Source: Paenibacillus sp. CAA11 (lineage in GTDB: Bacteria > Bacillota > Bacilli > Paenibacillales > Paenibacillaceae). Taken from it: a stretch of DNA of 64,000 nt. Position numbers and translations under genes: made by a program. Below the pieces are notes generated by a model. The model saw only the letters and a list, made by a program, of their open reading frames with translations, made no database searches and was not told the origin of the DNA. Location of the stretch: positions 3,269,001 through 3,333,000 of the forward strand of contig NZ_CP028922.1 in the NCBI RefSeq assembly GCF_003060825.1. Direction: 5' to 3'. Shown one piece after another: positions 34,588 through 41,961 of the stretch (its first letter is position 1; each line of letters opens with the position of its first letter).

Positions 34588-35763
34588 TTATGCTTCATTA
34601 AGTGCTCTTAATAAAGTATGCCGATTCAGCCGTACCTCGTGGGCCTCGCGTAAGCTTCGCGCAAGCAGAGTATCATCTATGCCAAGATCAACCCGGCTTG
34701 AAGGGCCTCCTGCACGCCGCATCAATTCCCGGATGACGGATTCCTCAGGCACCTGCCGAATCCACGCGGCGAGCTGCTCCCCGTATTGGTCTACAATGCT
34801 TGGCTTCGCTCCTGGATAAGTCTTGTGATCCAAAGCTTCATGATACAGGCGAACAATTTCGGCGCAGGCAGCCCCTACTTTCGCGCCGTGCAGCAGCTGC
34901 CTTTCTCCGCGCTGGAGGTACTCCATCTCCCAATAATGGGAGACATGGTGTTCTGCGCCGGAAGCAGGATGGGATTGTCCAAATAAAAGCATAGCAATGC
35001 CTGATTCAATCAAGGCGGTCATTAGAGCCTTTATACCTGCTTCAGATCGCTTGCCGATCTCATCCACTTGATCCACACAGCTGAGCAGAGCCCGTTCCGT
35101 AATTTCCGCAATAGGGTCTGAGTAGGGCTCATCCGCAGTAAGATGCGATACCTTCCAGTCAAAGAGAGAGGTATACTTGCCGAGCATATCCCCAAAACCT
35201 GCGGCGACCAACCGCTGCGGAGCTTCCTTCAGGATATTTAAATCTGCAAAGATCGCCACCGGAGCTGTCGCCTGAATCGTCTTTTTTATTCCTCTCAGAA
35301 TAATCGGGGCGCCAGCCGAAGTGAAGCCATCCACCGAGGGTGCCGTTGGTACAGATACAAAAGGGATTTGTCCATGAAGGCTTACAAACCGCGTGATATC
35401 ATGAAGCGTCCCCGAACCAGCGGCAATCAGGCAATCCGTACGCTCAGGGTCAGCTTCGACGAACAGCTGCATCATGGCCACCTCATCCGCAATGACATCC
35501 CCTTGTTCATTCGGTTCAATCAGGCAGACTCTTGCCCAGATGCCTTGTGCTTCAAGAAGCTCGTTTAACTGCTTGCCGGCCGCCAGGTATGTATGCTCAT
35601 CAGCAACAATAATAGGCTGGTTCCATCCCTGCTGCTTAATGTAAGCAGCCGCTTCCTGAATAGCTCCTGATTTTAGGACGATCTGTTCAAGCCGGTTTAA
35701 GGCTTCATGCGCACCATTCCGTTCTGTTTCTGGCAGTCCCATAAATTGCCATGCATTTGGCAT
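34588..35763 (-). CDS. araM: sn-Glycerol-1-phosphate dehydrogenase AraM/EgsA
   Basis: 391 residues from the ATG at 35761-35763 with GAGGAGG upstream; the frame stays open further but that part is AT-rich leader. It belongs to the iron-alcohol-dehydrogenase-like glycerol-1-phosphate dehydrogenases: GSGTLHDITRFVS (NAD loop), PSVDGFTSAGAPI, the metal ligand Asp in GFGDMLGKYTS and His residues in SHPASGAEHHVSHYWEM. In B. subtilis AraM makes glycerol-1-phosphate for a heptaprenylglyceryl lipid and is encoded in the arabinose operon. Here it stands alone but has two AraR-like operators upstream. Confidence 0.92.
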   Translation of the reverse strand: MPNAWQFMGLPETERNGAHEALNRLEQIVLKSGAIQEAAAYIKQQGWNQPIIVADEHTYLAAGKQLNELLEAQGIWARVCLIEPNEQGDVIADEVAMMQLFVEADPERTDCLIAAGSGTLHDITRFVSLHGQIPFVSVPTAPSVDGFTSAGAPIILRGIKKTIQATAPVAIFADLNILKEAPQRLVAAGFGDMLGKYTSLFDWKVSHLTADEPYSDPIAEITERALLSCVDQVDEIGKRSEAGIKALMTALIESGIAMLLFGQSHPASGAEHHVSHYWEMEYLQRGERQLLHGAKVGAACAEIVRLYHEALDHKTYPGAKPSIVDQYGEQLAAWIRQVPEESVIRELMRRAGGPSSRVDLGIDDTLLARSLREAHEVRLNRHTLLRALNEA

Positions 35764-35872
35764 GCTTATTTTCCTCCTCAATAGTTCTTCCTTATATATG
35801 GTTTTATCTCGTAAACAGCGTCGCAGGTTAAAGTGTGTAAGCATAGTACAACAAACTGTATTCTCGTTTTTA

Positions 35873-35887
35873 ATTGTACGTACATTT
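35873..35887. promoter_or_regulatory. AraR-like operator, proximal to araM
   Basis: ATTGTACGTACATTT has the GTACGTAC palindromic core and flanking T/A arms of the B. subtilis AraR operator (about ATTTGTACGTACAAAT from memory). It lies 110 bases upstream of the araM ATG. Confidence 0.5.
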
Positions 35888-36057
35888 TTACATTGCCTAA
35901 AAGAACTGAAAAACAAGGAATCTAACAAGCAGCGGCTAGCTTGTGATAGCAAATCAAACCAGACTAAGTTGAAATCGGCTGGAAATTTTCGAAAAAGGGA
36001 CCAAAAATTGATTATCTTCCCCATTAAGACACGCACACTTTATCTTAATATTAATAA

Positions 36058-36075
36058 AATATGTACGTACATATT
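36058..36075. promoter_or_regulatory. AraR-like operator, distal, 18-bp perfect palindrome
   Basis: AATATGTAC-GTACATATT is a perfect 18-base palindrome with the same TGTACGTACA core as the proximal site, 186 bases away centre to centre. Paired operators that loop DNA are known for AraR. The rest of the 465-base gap 35764-36228 is AT-rich and holds only these sites and the terminator at 36131-36184. Confidence 0.5.
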
Positions 36076-36130
36076 ATTCCAATATTATTCTATTGCTTAT
36101 CAATCTAACCCGCAAGGCCTAATTGTGAAC

Positions 36131-36184
36131 AAAAAAAAGGCTAAACCCCGAGATCATGTGCAACACAACCTTCGGGGGCTTAGC
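36131..36184 (-). terminator. Terminator of the nitrogen operon (after MFS gene)
   Basis: On the minus strand GCTAAGCCCCCGAAGG ... CGGGGTTTAGC forms a stem (36140-36184) followed by eight Us (36131-36138). It lies 45 bases after the MFS stop. Confidence 0.88.
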
Positions 36185-36228
36185 TATCCCTTTCATATCA
36201 GTAACAATGTTTATGTTCATTTTCGCAC

Positions 36229-37659
36229 CTACTGCTGCAAAGGGGATTCGGCCACTCTTTTTCGCTTACCTACTCTAACCATAAGGACTAAGGTGGCAAG
36301 ACCGCAGATCAACAGTATAGAACAGACGGCAAACACCTGGTGTATTCCAGCTGTGCCAGACGCGGTTGAATTCCCCGCCGTACTAACAGGTAAGGTGACC
36401 AAGGCTCCACCCACCGCTGTGCCCAGCATCATTCCTAGGTTACGGGAGAGGGCAAGCAGACTGCTGATCAAGCCCAGGGACGGCTTCTCCACTCTGTCCA
36501 TCACCAGACTGTTGTTCGGAGAAGTGATCATACCCATTGATGCACCGAGCAGGATTACAAGGAGTATAATGACTGTTACAGGAAAGCTTGGCGTCATAAA
36601 TCCCAGCGTTACCACCGAACCGATCATCGCTGCCAGTCCTGCACCCAACAGCGGCAGCGGCCCCTGCTTGTCCGACCAGCTGCCGCTTAGAGGGGCGACA
36701 ATAATTAGGGCTAGTGGATAACCCATCATCATCAATCCAGCCTGTGCTGCTGTCATTCCCAATTCACTTCGCAGGAAGACAGGAAGCACGAGCTGTGAAG
36801 CAAATGCGGACATATAAGTCACAATCGTAATAAATATGCCGGTCATCACGCCTGCATCCCCAAACAGGCTGAGCTGAATAAAAGGCTCCCTTCCCTCACT
36901 CCGCTTGCCGCTCCAGTGCGGAGACAGGCACCAGACTACAAAGCTCACGGTACCTAGAGCGAAAAGCAGCAGCAGAAGCATGACCTGAATACTTTCCCAG
37001 CCCCAGGCCGAGCCTAGATTGACAGCAGTAATGAGACCGGTGAGCGCTGCGGCGAACATCGCCGCCCCTGCCAGATCTACACGCCCGCCACCACCGGAAT
37101 GATCCTCCGGGATGTAACGCTGTGCGAGCAGCCATGCTGCGGCTGTCAGGACGGTCAGCAGCCAGAAATTCGCCCTCCAGGAGAACCACTGGATCAAGAA
37201 CCCTCCGAGACTGGGGCCGACCATGGAGCCAGCCGCGACAAAAGTACTGATGAGCCCGAGCGCCCTCCCTCGCTGCTCCTTCGGGAATACGGCAACAATG
37301 AGAGCCATATTGGTAGCCTGATACATGGAGGCTCCTATTCCTTGAAGAATCCGAAAAGGGATGAGGAGAGAAAGCGCAGGCGCTAGGGCTGAGGCTAATG
37401 CTCCAAGCATAAAGATGAAATATCCCAAGTTATGAATCCTTCTTTTTCCGAATCGATCGCCCAAGCGCCCCATCAGGGGCAGACTAACAGAGATGACCAG
37501 CAGGTATATTGTAACAATCCATTGAGCCGATGAAATAGAGGCCCCAAACTCATTCGCGATGTCTACAAGGGCTATATTAAACATACCTGCAGATAAATTG
37601 GACAGAAATGCGCCAAGGCATATTACATATTGAACAACTGCTCGAACATTCAGCCTCAT
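36229..37659 (-). CDS. MFS transporter, DHA2-like
   Basis: 476 residues with about 13-14 membrane helices. Motif A between helices 2 and 3 is GRLGDRFGKRR; the motif C-like FVAAGSMVGPSLGGFL follows. The EmrB/QacA (DHA2) group mostly exports drugs or metabolites by proton antiport. It is the last gene of the operon that starts at 41649, 38 bases after the RutB-like hydrolase gene, so it may export a by-product or take up a related nitrogen compound. The ribosome binding site is weak. Confidence 0.85.
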   Translation of the reverse strand: MRLNVRAVVQYVICLGAFLSNLSAGMFNIALVDIANEFGASISSAQWIVTIYLLVISVSLPLMGRLGDRFGKRRIHNLGYFIFMLGALASALAPALSLLIPFRILQGIGASMYQATNMALIVAVFPKEQRGRALGLISTFVAAGSMVGPSLGGFLIQWFSWRANFWLLTVLTAAAWLLAQRYIPEDHSGGGGRVDLAGAAMFAAALTGLITAVNLGSAWGWESIQVMLLLLLFALGTVSFVVWCLSPHWSGKRSEGREPFIQLSLFGDAGVMTGIFITIVTYMSAFASQLVLPVFLRSELGMTAAQAGLMMMGYPLALIIVAPLSGSWSDKQGPLPLLGAGLAAMIGSVVTLGFMTPSFPVTVIILLVILLGASMGMITSPNNSLVMDRVEKPSLGLISSLLALSRNLGMMLGTAVGGALVTLPVSTAGNSTASGTAGIHQVFAVCSILLICGLATLVLMVRVGKRKRVAESPLQQ

Positions 37660-37697
37660 GCTCTATGACCACCAAGCTTCCTCAATTCCCTCTAGGC

Positions 37698-38363
37698 TCA
37701 TAGGGACAGCGCGGCCTTCCGGCTTGTTAACCATTGCCCCATCACCTCATGTGTATCGGTCACCTTCCCAAAGTAACCGTCAATATTCACCAGGGTCATT
37801 TCATGTGCTTCTTTGGAGTAGGCGGCGCAGGCATCCTTCAAAAATACAATGTTGTAGTCCAGCATAAAACCATCTCTCGCCGTGGATTCTACGCATACAT
37901 TAGTGCTGACTCCGGTCATAATCAAGGTTTCAATCTTGAGCGTTCTAAGCACGGAATCAAGCCGCGTATTTATAAATGCACTGTACCTATGTTTATTGAC
38001 AATAATTTCTCCCGTCTGGGGAGCAACTTCATAGAAATCAGCCCCCCAGCTGCCTCTCCGGCATACCATGGCCGAGTGTCCGGAAGAACGGGTCGCCCAG
38101 GCCTCCGAATCAGTTGCCGCTTCGTGAAAGGTCTGAATGAAGATGATCGGCACCTCTTGCTCCCTAGCCGTGAACACCAGCTTATGCAGGTTTGGCATCA
38201 TCTCTGCAACTCCGCTGACATCACTGCCTTTGCTTCCTAGCGCGCCTTCAGGATGACAATAATCATTCTGAACATCAACAACAATAACGGCTGCTTTCCG
38301 CTCCACAATCAGCTCCCCAATAGACTTCATCTTCGTCACCTCTAAGTTATAATTAGTAGTCAT
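37698..38363 (-). CDS. Isochorismatase-family cysteine hydrolase, RutB-like
   Basis: 221 residues with the family triad: Asp near 30 in VVDVQNDY, Lys near 124 in IIVNKHRYSAF and nucleophile Cys near 157 in GVSTNVCVEST. The run from GSW through HRYSAF, LDSVLR and NVCVESTARDGFMLDY resembles RutB, the ureidoacrylate amidohydrolase of pyrimidine nitrogen use; biuret hydrolases share the fold. It most likely releases ammonia or carbamate from an amide or ureido compound. GGGGGAGAG precedes the ATG. It follows the binding-protein gene by 18 bases, and the rest of a rut operon is absent. Confidence 0.88.
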   Translation of the reverse strand: MTTNYNLEVTKMKSIGELIVERKAAVIVVDVQNDYCHPEGALGSKGSDVSGVAEMMPNLHKLVFTAREQEVPIIFIQTFHEAATDSEAWATRSSGHSAMVCRRGSWGADFYEVAPQTGEIIVNKHRYSAFINTRLDSVLRTLKIETLIMTGVSTNVCVESTARDGFMLDYNIVFLKDACAAYSKEAHEMTLVNIDGYFGKVTDTHEVMGQWLTSRKAALSL

Positions 38364-38381
38364 TTGCTCTCCCCCGCCTGG

Positions 38382-39425
38382 TTATTTTGTATTTGCCTGA
38401 TTCACAAACTGCATATCCACCAGCTTGTCATAAGCATAGTCTCCTTTGAAAATTCCTGTCTGGATCATCACATCCATATCCTGTTTCAAGGCTGCCTCCG
38501 ATATTTTGCCGTCTAGGCTCCACAAATGATCAGCATATGCCCGGTCCATGGCAGCTTGAATCGCTTCATCGGACAGCGTAGGGAATTCAGCCTTAAGGTC
38601 TTTTTGGACCAGCTCCTTATCGGATTGAACGGTTTTCAACGCTTCGAGAATGGCATTCGTGAACTTCTGTACCGTTTCCGGGTCCTTGTCGATGGTGGAT
38701 TTCTTCACACTGAGTACGGAATAAGAGAAGTCCCCCAAATCATGAAACTTGTAAAACGGCTCCCCCCATACCTTTTTCGAGATACCGTCACTGATTTGAG
38801 GTTCGGACCCGTTGGCAATTTCCGCTGCGCCCTGCTGGACCATGGTTACTACTGTTGAACCATCCGCCGGTTCCAGCAGCTGTACATCCTTCTCGGGGTC
38901 AAGGCCCAGCTCCAGAAGCAGGTAGCGCGTTAGCAGATTAGGCGTGCCCCCGTGCCGCCCTGCATTGATCTTCTTGCCCTTTAAGAACGCCTTCAGATCC
39001 TCGGGAGAGCTGCCCTGAGGAGCCGTTCCTTCTTTGGCCATCAGATACACATTAGCTCGGTTAACCACATTAACGACAGATACGATCGGGTCTTTGTTGT
39101 TATTATTAGCCAGTGCATTAGATTCCGTGCCGCCGATAACTCCCCACGCGTCCCCGCTGACCACCGCGGTCACATGAGCGCCGCCAGCGGCCTGAATAAT
39201 CTCCACCTCAAGTCCCTGCTTGGCAAAATACCCTTCCCTCTGTGCTAAGTAAAGCGGCAGGTAACCGGTAGAGTGAAGCGGCTCGGCAATGACGATTTTC
39301 TTCAGCTTCTTGTCTCCTGAAGCGGCATCTGCCGTCCGAGTATTTTCTCCTCCGCCACAGGCGGACAGCATGCCGGAAAACAGCATCAGACTAAGCAGCA
39401 GCAGCAGTTTGGCTCTATTTTTCAT
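38382..39425 (-). CDS. NMT1/SsuA-type ABC transporter, solute-binding lipoprotein
   Basis: 347 residues with a lipoprotein signal ending in LSAC, Cys 23. The NMT1/SsuA-like fold is seen from KKIVIAEPLHSTGYLPLYLAQREGYFAKQGLEVEII-like opening (core YLPLYLAQREGYF) and KGKKINAGRHGGTPN. This family binds sulfonates, nitrate, taurine, thiamine precursors and other small nitrogen or sulfur compounds. It belongs to the ABC transporter whose permease and ATPase lie just upstream. GGGGGATTG precedes the ATG. Confidence 0.9.
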   Translation of the reverse strand: MKNRAKLLLLLSLMLFSGMLSACGGGENTRTADAASGDKKLKKIVIAEPLHSTGYLPLYLAQREGYFAKQGLEVEIIQAAGGAHVTAVVSGDAWGVIGGTESNALANNNNKDPIVSVVNVVNRANVYLMAKEGTAPQGSSPEDLKAFLKGKKINAGRHGGTPNLLTRYLLLELGLDPEKDVQLLEPADGSTVVTMVQQGAAEIANGSEPQISDGISKKVWGEPFYKFHDLGDFSYSVLSVKKSTIDKDPETVQKFTNAILEALKTVQSDKELVQKDLKAEFPTLSDEAIQAAMDRAYADHLWSLDGKISEAALKQDMDVMIQTGIFKGDYAYDKLVDMQFVNQANTK

Positions 39426-39463
39426 AAAGCAATCCCCCTATCCAACTATGGTCATTCCTTGTC

Positions 39464-40348
39464 TTACTGCTTAACTAATCCTTTGGACATCCATCTCTCA
39501 AGCAGCACAACTCCCCAGTACATCACCATAGAGAGCGCGGACAGCACCACAACACCCACCCACACGAGGTTGATATCCAGAATGGTTCCAGCATACATGA
39601 TCATTCGTCCGACTCCCTGGCTGGAAGCAATGAATTCTCCTACAATCGCTCCGGCGAGGGCGAGAGCAATGTTGATCCTCAGGCTGCTGATGATCCAAGG
39701 CATGGACCAAGGAACCACAACCTTGGCGAAGACCTGCCATTTTTTGGCACCAAGAGAATACATAAGTTTTTCCATATCGGGATCCACACTCTTTACTCCG
39801 CTGTACGCAGACAGAGCCGAGACGACAACGGTCATCGAGAAGGCCAATGCCACTTTAGAGAAGAATCCAATTCCGAGCAGGATCACCAGCACGGGAGCCA
39901 GCGCCAGCTTCGGCAGGGCATTTAGAATGATGAGATATGGCTCGCTGATGCCAGCGTAGGATTTGGACCACCAAAAGGACAAACCAAGCAGCGCTCCAAG
40001 CGCAGTGCCAAAGATAAAACCGATCAAAGTTGCGCCTGAAGTGTAAGCGATGTCCCCAAGCAGCGCTCCTTCAGTAATCTGTATCCACGTTGTCCGCAGA
40101 ATCGCGCTAGGACTGCTCCAATAATAAGAATCCAGCAGGCCCATGCGGGTGAACACCTCCCAGATCACAAAAATCATAACAGCTACTAGGAAGCGGCCCC
40201 ACCCGATGCGGCGTGACCTCGTGCGAGCTATCGCCTCTTCGTCCTGGATAACAGGGACACTCTCCGGCCTTTTCACAGCTGCTGCGGGGACCGGCTCTGG
40301 CGCCTTGATAGTATGAATCACAAAAGCTTCATTGCGTGCGGTTTCCAT
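39464..40348 (-). CDS. ABC permease, SsuC/TauC type
   Basis: 294 residues from the ATG at 40346-40348 with AAGGAGG before it; an earlier ATG eight codons upstream lacks such a site. Six membrane helices, with the EAA-type loop in KLMYSLGAKKWQVFAKVVVPWSMPWI. The order ATPase, permease, binding protein is normal for SsuABC-like importers. Signals for a sulfur role (ssuD, cysteine regulators) are absent. Confidence 0.92.
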   Translation of the reverse strand: METARNEAFVIHTIKAPEPVPAAAVKRPESVPVIQDEEAIARTRSRRIGWGRFLVAVMIFVIWEVFTRMGLLDSYYWSSPSAILRTTWIQITEGALLGDIAYTSGATLIGFIFGTALGALLGLSFWWSKSYAGISEPYLIILNALPKLALAPVLVILLGIGFFSKVALAFSMTVVVSALSAYSGVKSVDPDMEKLMYSLGAKKWQVFAKVVVPWSMPWIISSLRINIALALAGAIVGEFIASSQGVGRMIMYAGTILDINLVWVGVVVLSALSMVMYWGVVLLERWMSKGLVKQ

Positions 40349-40376
40349 GTCTCTTCCTCCTTGTCGGTTCAATCAT

Positions 40377-41156
40377 TTAAGAAATTTGCTCATCCTCATG
40401 TCCGGCTGACAGCAAGTCCATGAGATGATGCTTGAGCTTCATAAAGGCGGGAGAGGTCATATCCTCCATCTTGCGAGGTCGCTCCATCGTAACCGTGATC
40501 TTGGACTTAATCCTGCCCGGCCGGGAAGAGAATACATAAATGTCATCCGACAGATAAATCGCTTCATCAATGTCATGCGTCACGAACAAGACCGTCTTCC
40601 CAAAGTCCTCCCAGATTTGCAGCAGCCAGTTCTGCATCGTCAACCGGGTTTGGGCATCAAGTGCTCCAAAGGGCTCGTCCAACAAAATAATATCCCTGTC
40701 ATACAGAATCGTGCGCAGCAATGCTGCCCTCTGCCGCATTCCGCCCGACAGCTCCCTCGGATAATGCTTGTCAAACCCTCCAAGCCCGTACTTCTCCATC
40801 AGCGGAAGCGCGCGCTCCACCGCCTCCTGATGGGATACCCCCCTTATCTCCATGCCAAGAATAATGTTGTCCAGAATGGTGCGCCAAGGAAGCAGCATGT
40901 CCTTTTGCAACATGTAACCAACATAGCCAGCCTTGCCTACGATATCCTGCCCGTCCGCTATGACCTTCCCTGTCGATGGCGGCATCAGCCCTGCAATAAT
41001 ATTGAACAGCGTCGATTTGCCGCACCCGCTCGGTCCGATCATGCTGACGAAGCGTCCTTCCTCGATCGAGAGATTGGTTTCCCGCATGGCCGGAATTTCT
41101 TCACCGTTCCTGCGGAACCATTTGCTTACTCCAGAGATTTCGATTTTGTGTGTCAT
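40377..41156 (-). CDS. ABC transporter ATPase, SsuB/TauB type
   Basis: 259 residues with Walker A GPSGCGKST, Q-loop YMLQKDMLLPW, signature LSGGMRQRAAL, Walker B DIILLDEPFGALD and switch His FVTHDIDEAIYL. It powers the NMT1/SsuA-type importer. AAGGAGGAAG precedes the ATG. A terminator-like structured segment (41185-41256) lies between it and the first gene of the operon. Confidence 0.94.
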   Translation of the reverse strand: MTHKIEISGVSKWFRRNGEEIPAMRETNLSIEEGRFVSMIGPSGCGKSTLFNIIAGLMPPSTGKVIADGQDIVGKAGYVGYMLQKDMLLPWRTILDNIILGMEIRGVSHQEAVERALPLMEKYGLGGFDKHYPRELSGGMRQRAALLRTILYDRDIILLDEPFGALDAQTRLTMQNWLLQIWEDFGKTVLFVTHDIDEAIYLSDDIYVFSSRPGRIKSKITVTMERPRKMEDMTSPAFMKLKHHLMDLLSAGHEDEQIS

Positions 41157-41184
41157 GCGCTCTTCCTCCTTATCTCAGCAGATA

Positions 41185-41256
41185 TAAAAAAATCGCCAGT
41201 CTAGTCCCTAAGGCTGCACAGTTCATGCAGCGTTGACAGGTTCCAAACTGACGATT
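41185..41256 (-). terminator. Terminator-like structured segment inside the nitrogen operon (possible attenuator)
   Basis: On the minus strand AATCGTCAGT (41247-41256) pairs with ACTGGCGATT (41191-41200), closed by seven Us. The 46 bases between the arms hold a second hairpin, GCTGCA-tgaactg-TGCAGC (41213-41231), and two unpaired stretches. A simple terminator would not need this internal structure. It starts 15 bases after the MpsC-like gene and ends about 30 bases before the ATPase gene, so it can limit expression of the transporter. Confidence 0.65.
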
Positions 41257-41271
41257 GCGCGGCTCTCCAGT

Positions 41272-41649
41272 TCAGCGGAGTTCCGACGGTTCGTTCAGAT
41301 AACACTCGATATCCCGTTCCAGGAAAATGATCGTACCCGACAATTCGGTCTCCGCATCATAATCCTTAAGAATCGTGACGATATTCAGTTGAAATTGTTC
41401 CTTAAGCACTTGCTTGATTTCCTGTTTAAAAACTTGAAACAAAAGGTGGTCCAGCTGTCGGGTGGAAAGAGGGTGGTTCGCATCCAACAGCTTCAAGACC
41501 GGTACTCTGCTGTTTGTTGAGACGATTACAATCTTATTGCCGACGAAATCAACTTTCTGCTGTTTTACACCCACGTTAAAGATTTTCTTATTAATCGCGT
41601 TGTAAATCCTCAGAAGGTCCTGCTTGAATTCGCCTGCTGTCGTAATCAT
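41272..41649 (-). CDS. MpsC-like (DUF2294) small protein, first gene of the nitrogen operon
   Basis: 125 residues from the ATG at 41647-41649, six bases after GAGGTG. The pattern (an N-terminal helix, VDFVGNKIVIVSTNSRVPVL, and a second half with LLFQVFKQEIKQVLKEQFQ and a final SGTIIFLERDIE) resembles DUF2294/MpsC, a domain named after a sodium-dependent membrane-potential system in Firmicutes. No membrane segment or catalytic motif is seen. Its place at the head of an importer operon suggests a regulatory or sensing role, but the function is unknown. Confidence 0.6.
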   Translation of the reverse strand: MITTAGEFKQDLLRIYNAINKKIFNVGVKQQKVDFVGNKIVIVSTNSRVPVLKLLDANHPLSTRQLDHLLFQVFKQEIKQVLKEQFQLNIVTILKDYDAETELSGTIIFLERDIECYLNEPSELR

Positions 41650-41724
41650 CTTGCACACCTCATCATGTTAGATATATTCCCACATTTACGAGTGTGTTGC
41701 TACCAACCGCTTCGTATGTGTTTA

Positions 41725-41752
41725 ATTATAGGCATAAAAACAGCTGCGTCAA
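41725..41752 (-). promoter_or_regulatory. Sigma-A promoter of the nitrogen operon
   Basis: On the minus strand TTGACG (41747-41752), 16 bases, TATAAT (41725-41730). Transcription should start near 41718, about 70 bases upstream of the first ATG. Confidence 0.8.
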
Positions 41753-41760
41753 CTATTTTA

Positions 41761-41777
41761 TGTCATAAATAGTGACA
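41761..41777. promoter_or_regulatory. TnrA/GlnR box, proximal
   Basis: TGTCA-TAAATAG-TGACA fits TGTNA-N7-TNACA exactly and extends to a perfect 7-base arm palindrome (41759-41779). Its centre, 41769, is about 51 bases upstream of the predicted start site, the position TnrA uses for activation in B. subtilis. Confidence 0.8.
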
Positions 41778-41790
41778 TATTTATTTTATA

Positions 41791-41807
41791 TGTTAGATTA
41801 TTTAACA
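41791..41807. promoter_or_regulatory. TnrA/GlnR box, distal
   Basis: TGTTA-GATTATT-TAACA fits TGTNA-N7-TNACA exactly. Its centre lies 30 bases, close to three helical turns, upstream of the proximal box, so both face the same side of the DNA. Confidence 0.75.
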
Positions 41808-41843
41808 TTATTAATGAGTACTTTCTTATCCCACCATTACCAT

Positions 41844-41886
41844 AAAAAAGTCCCCTCACAGCGGCCATGCTGCTGCAAGGAGACTT
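41844..41886 (-). terminator. Terminator of the gtr-type operon
   Basis: On the minus strand AAGTCTCCTTGCAGCAG ... GCTGTGAGGGGACTT (41848-41886) followed by a U run. It lies 75 bases after the membrane glycosyltransferase gene. Confidence 0.85.
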
Positions 41887-41961
41887 GTCTTCATTCTTTT
41901 GGTGACTTTGTCATTCTCTTATCTCTTCTACGCTAAATATGCAATTGCAAACTGCAGGCTT

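Noticed and set aside
35762..36721. Plus-strand open frame of 319 codons across the araM leader and the end of the MFS gene
   Set aside because: It lies opposite the MFS gene for half its length and runs through AT-rich non-coding sequence, two operators and a terminator. Composition is low in Asp and Glu and there is no family signature.
41185..41256. TPP or guanidine riboswitch for the NMT1-type importer
   Set aside because: I could not find the conserved cores of either class. The segment is reported only as a structured terminator-like element.
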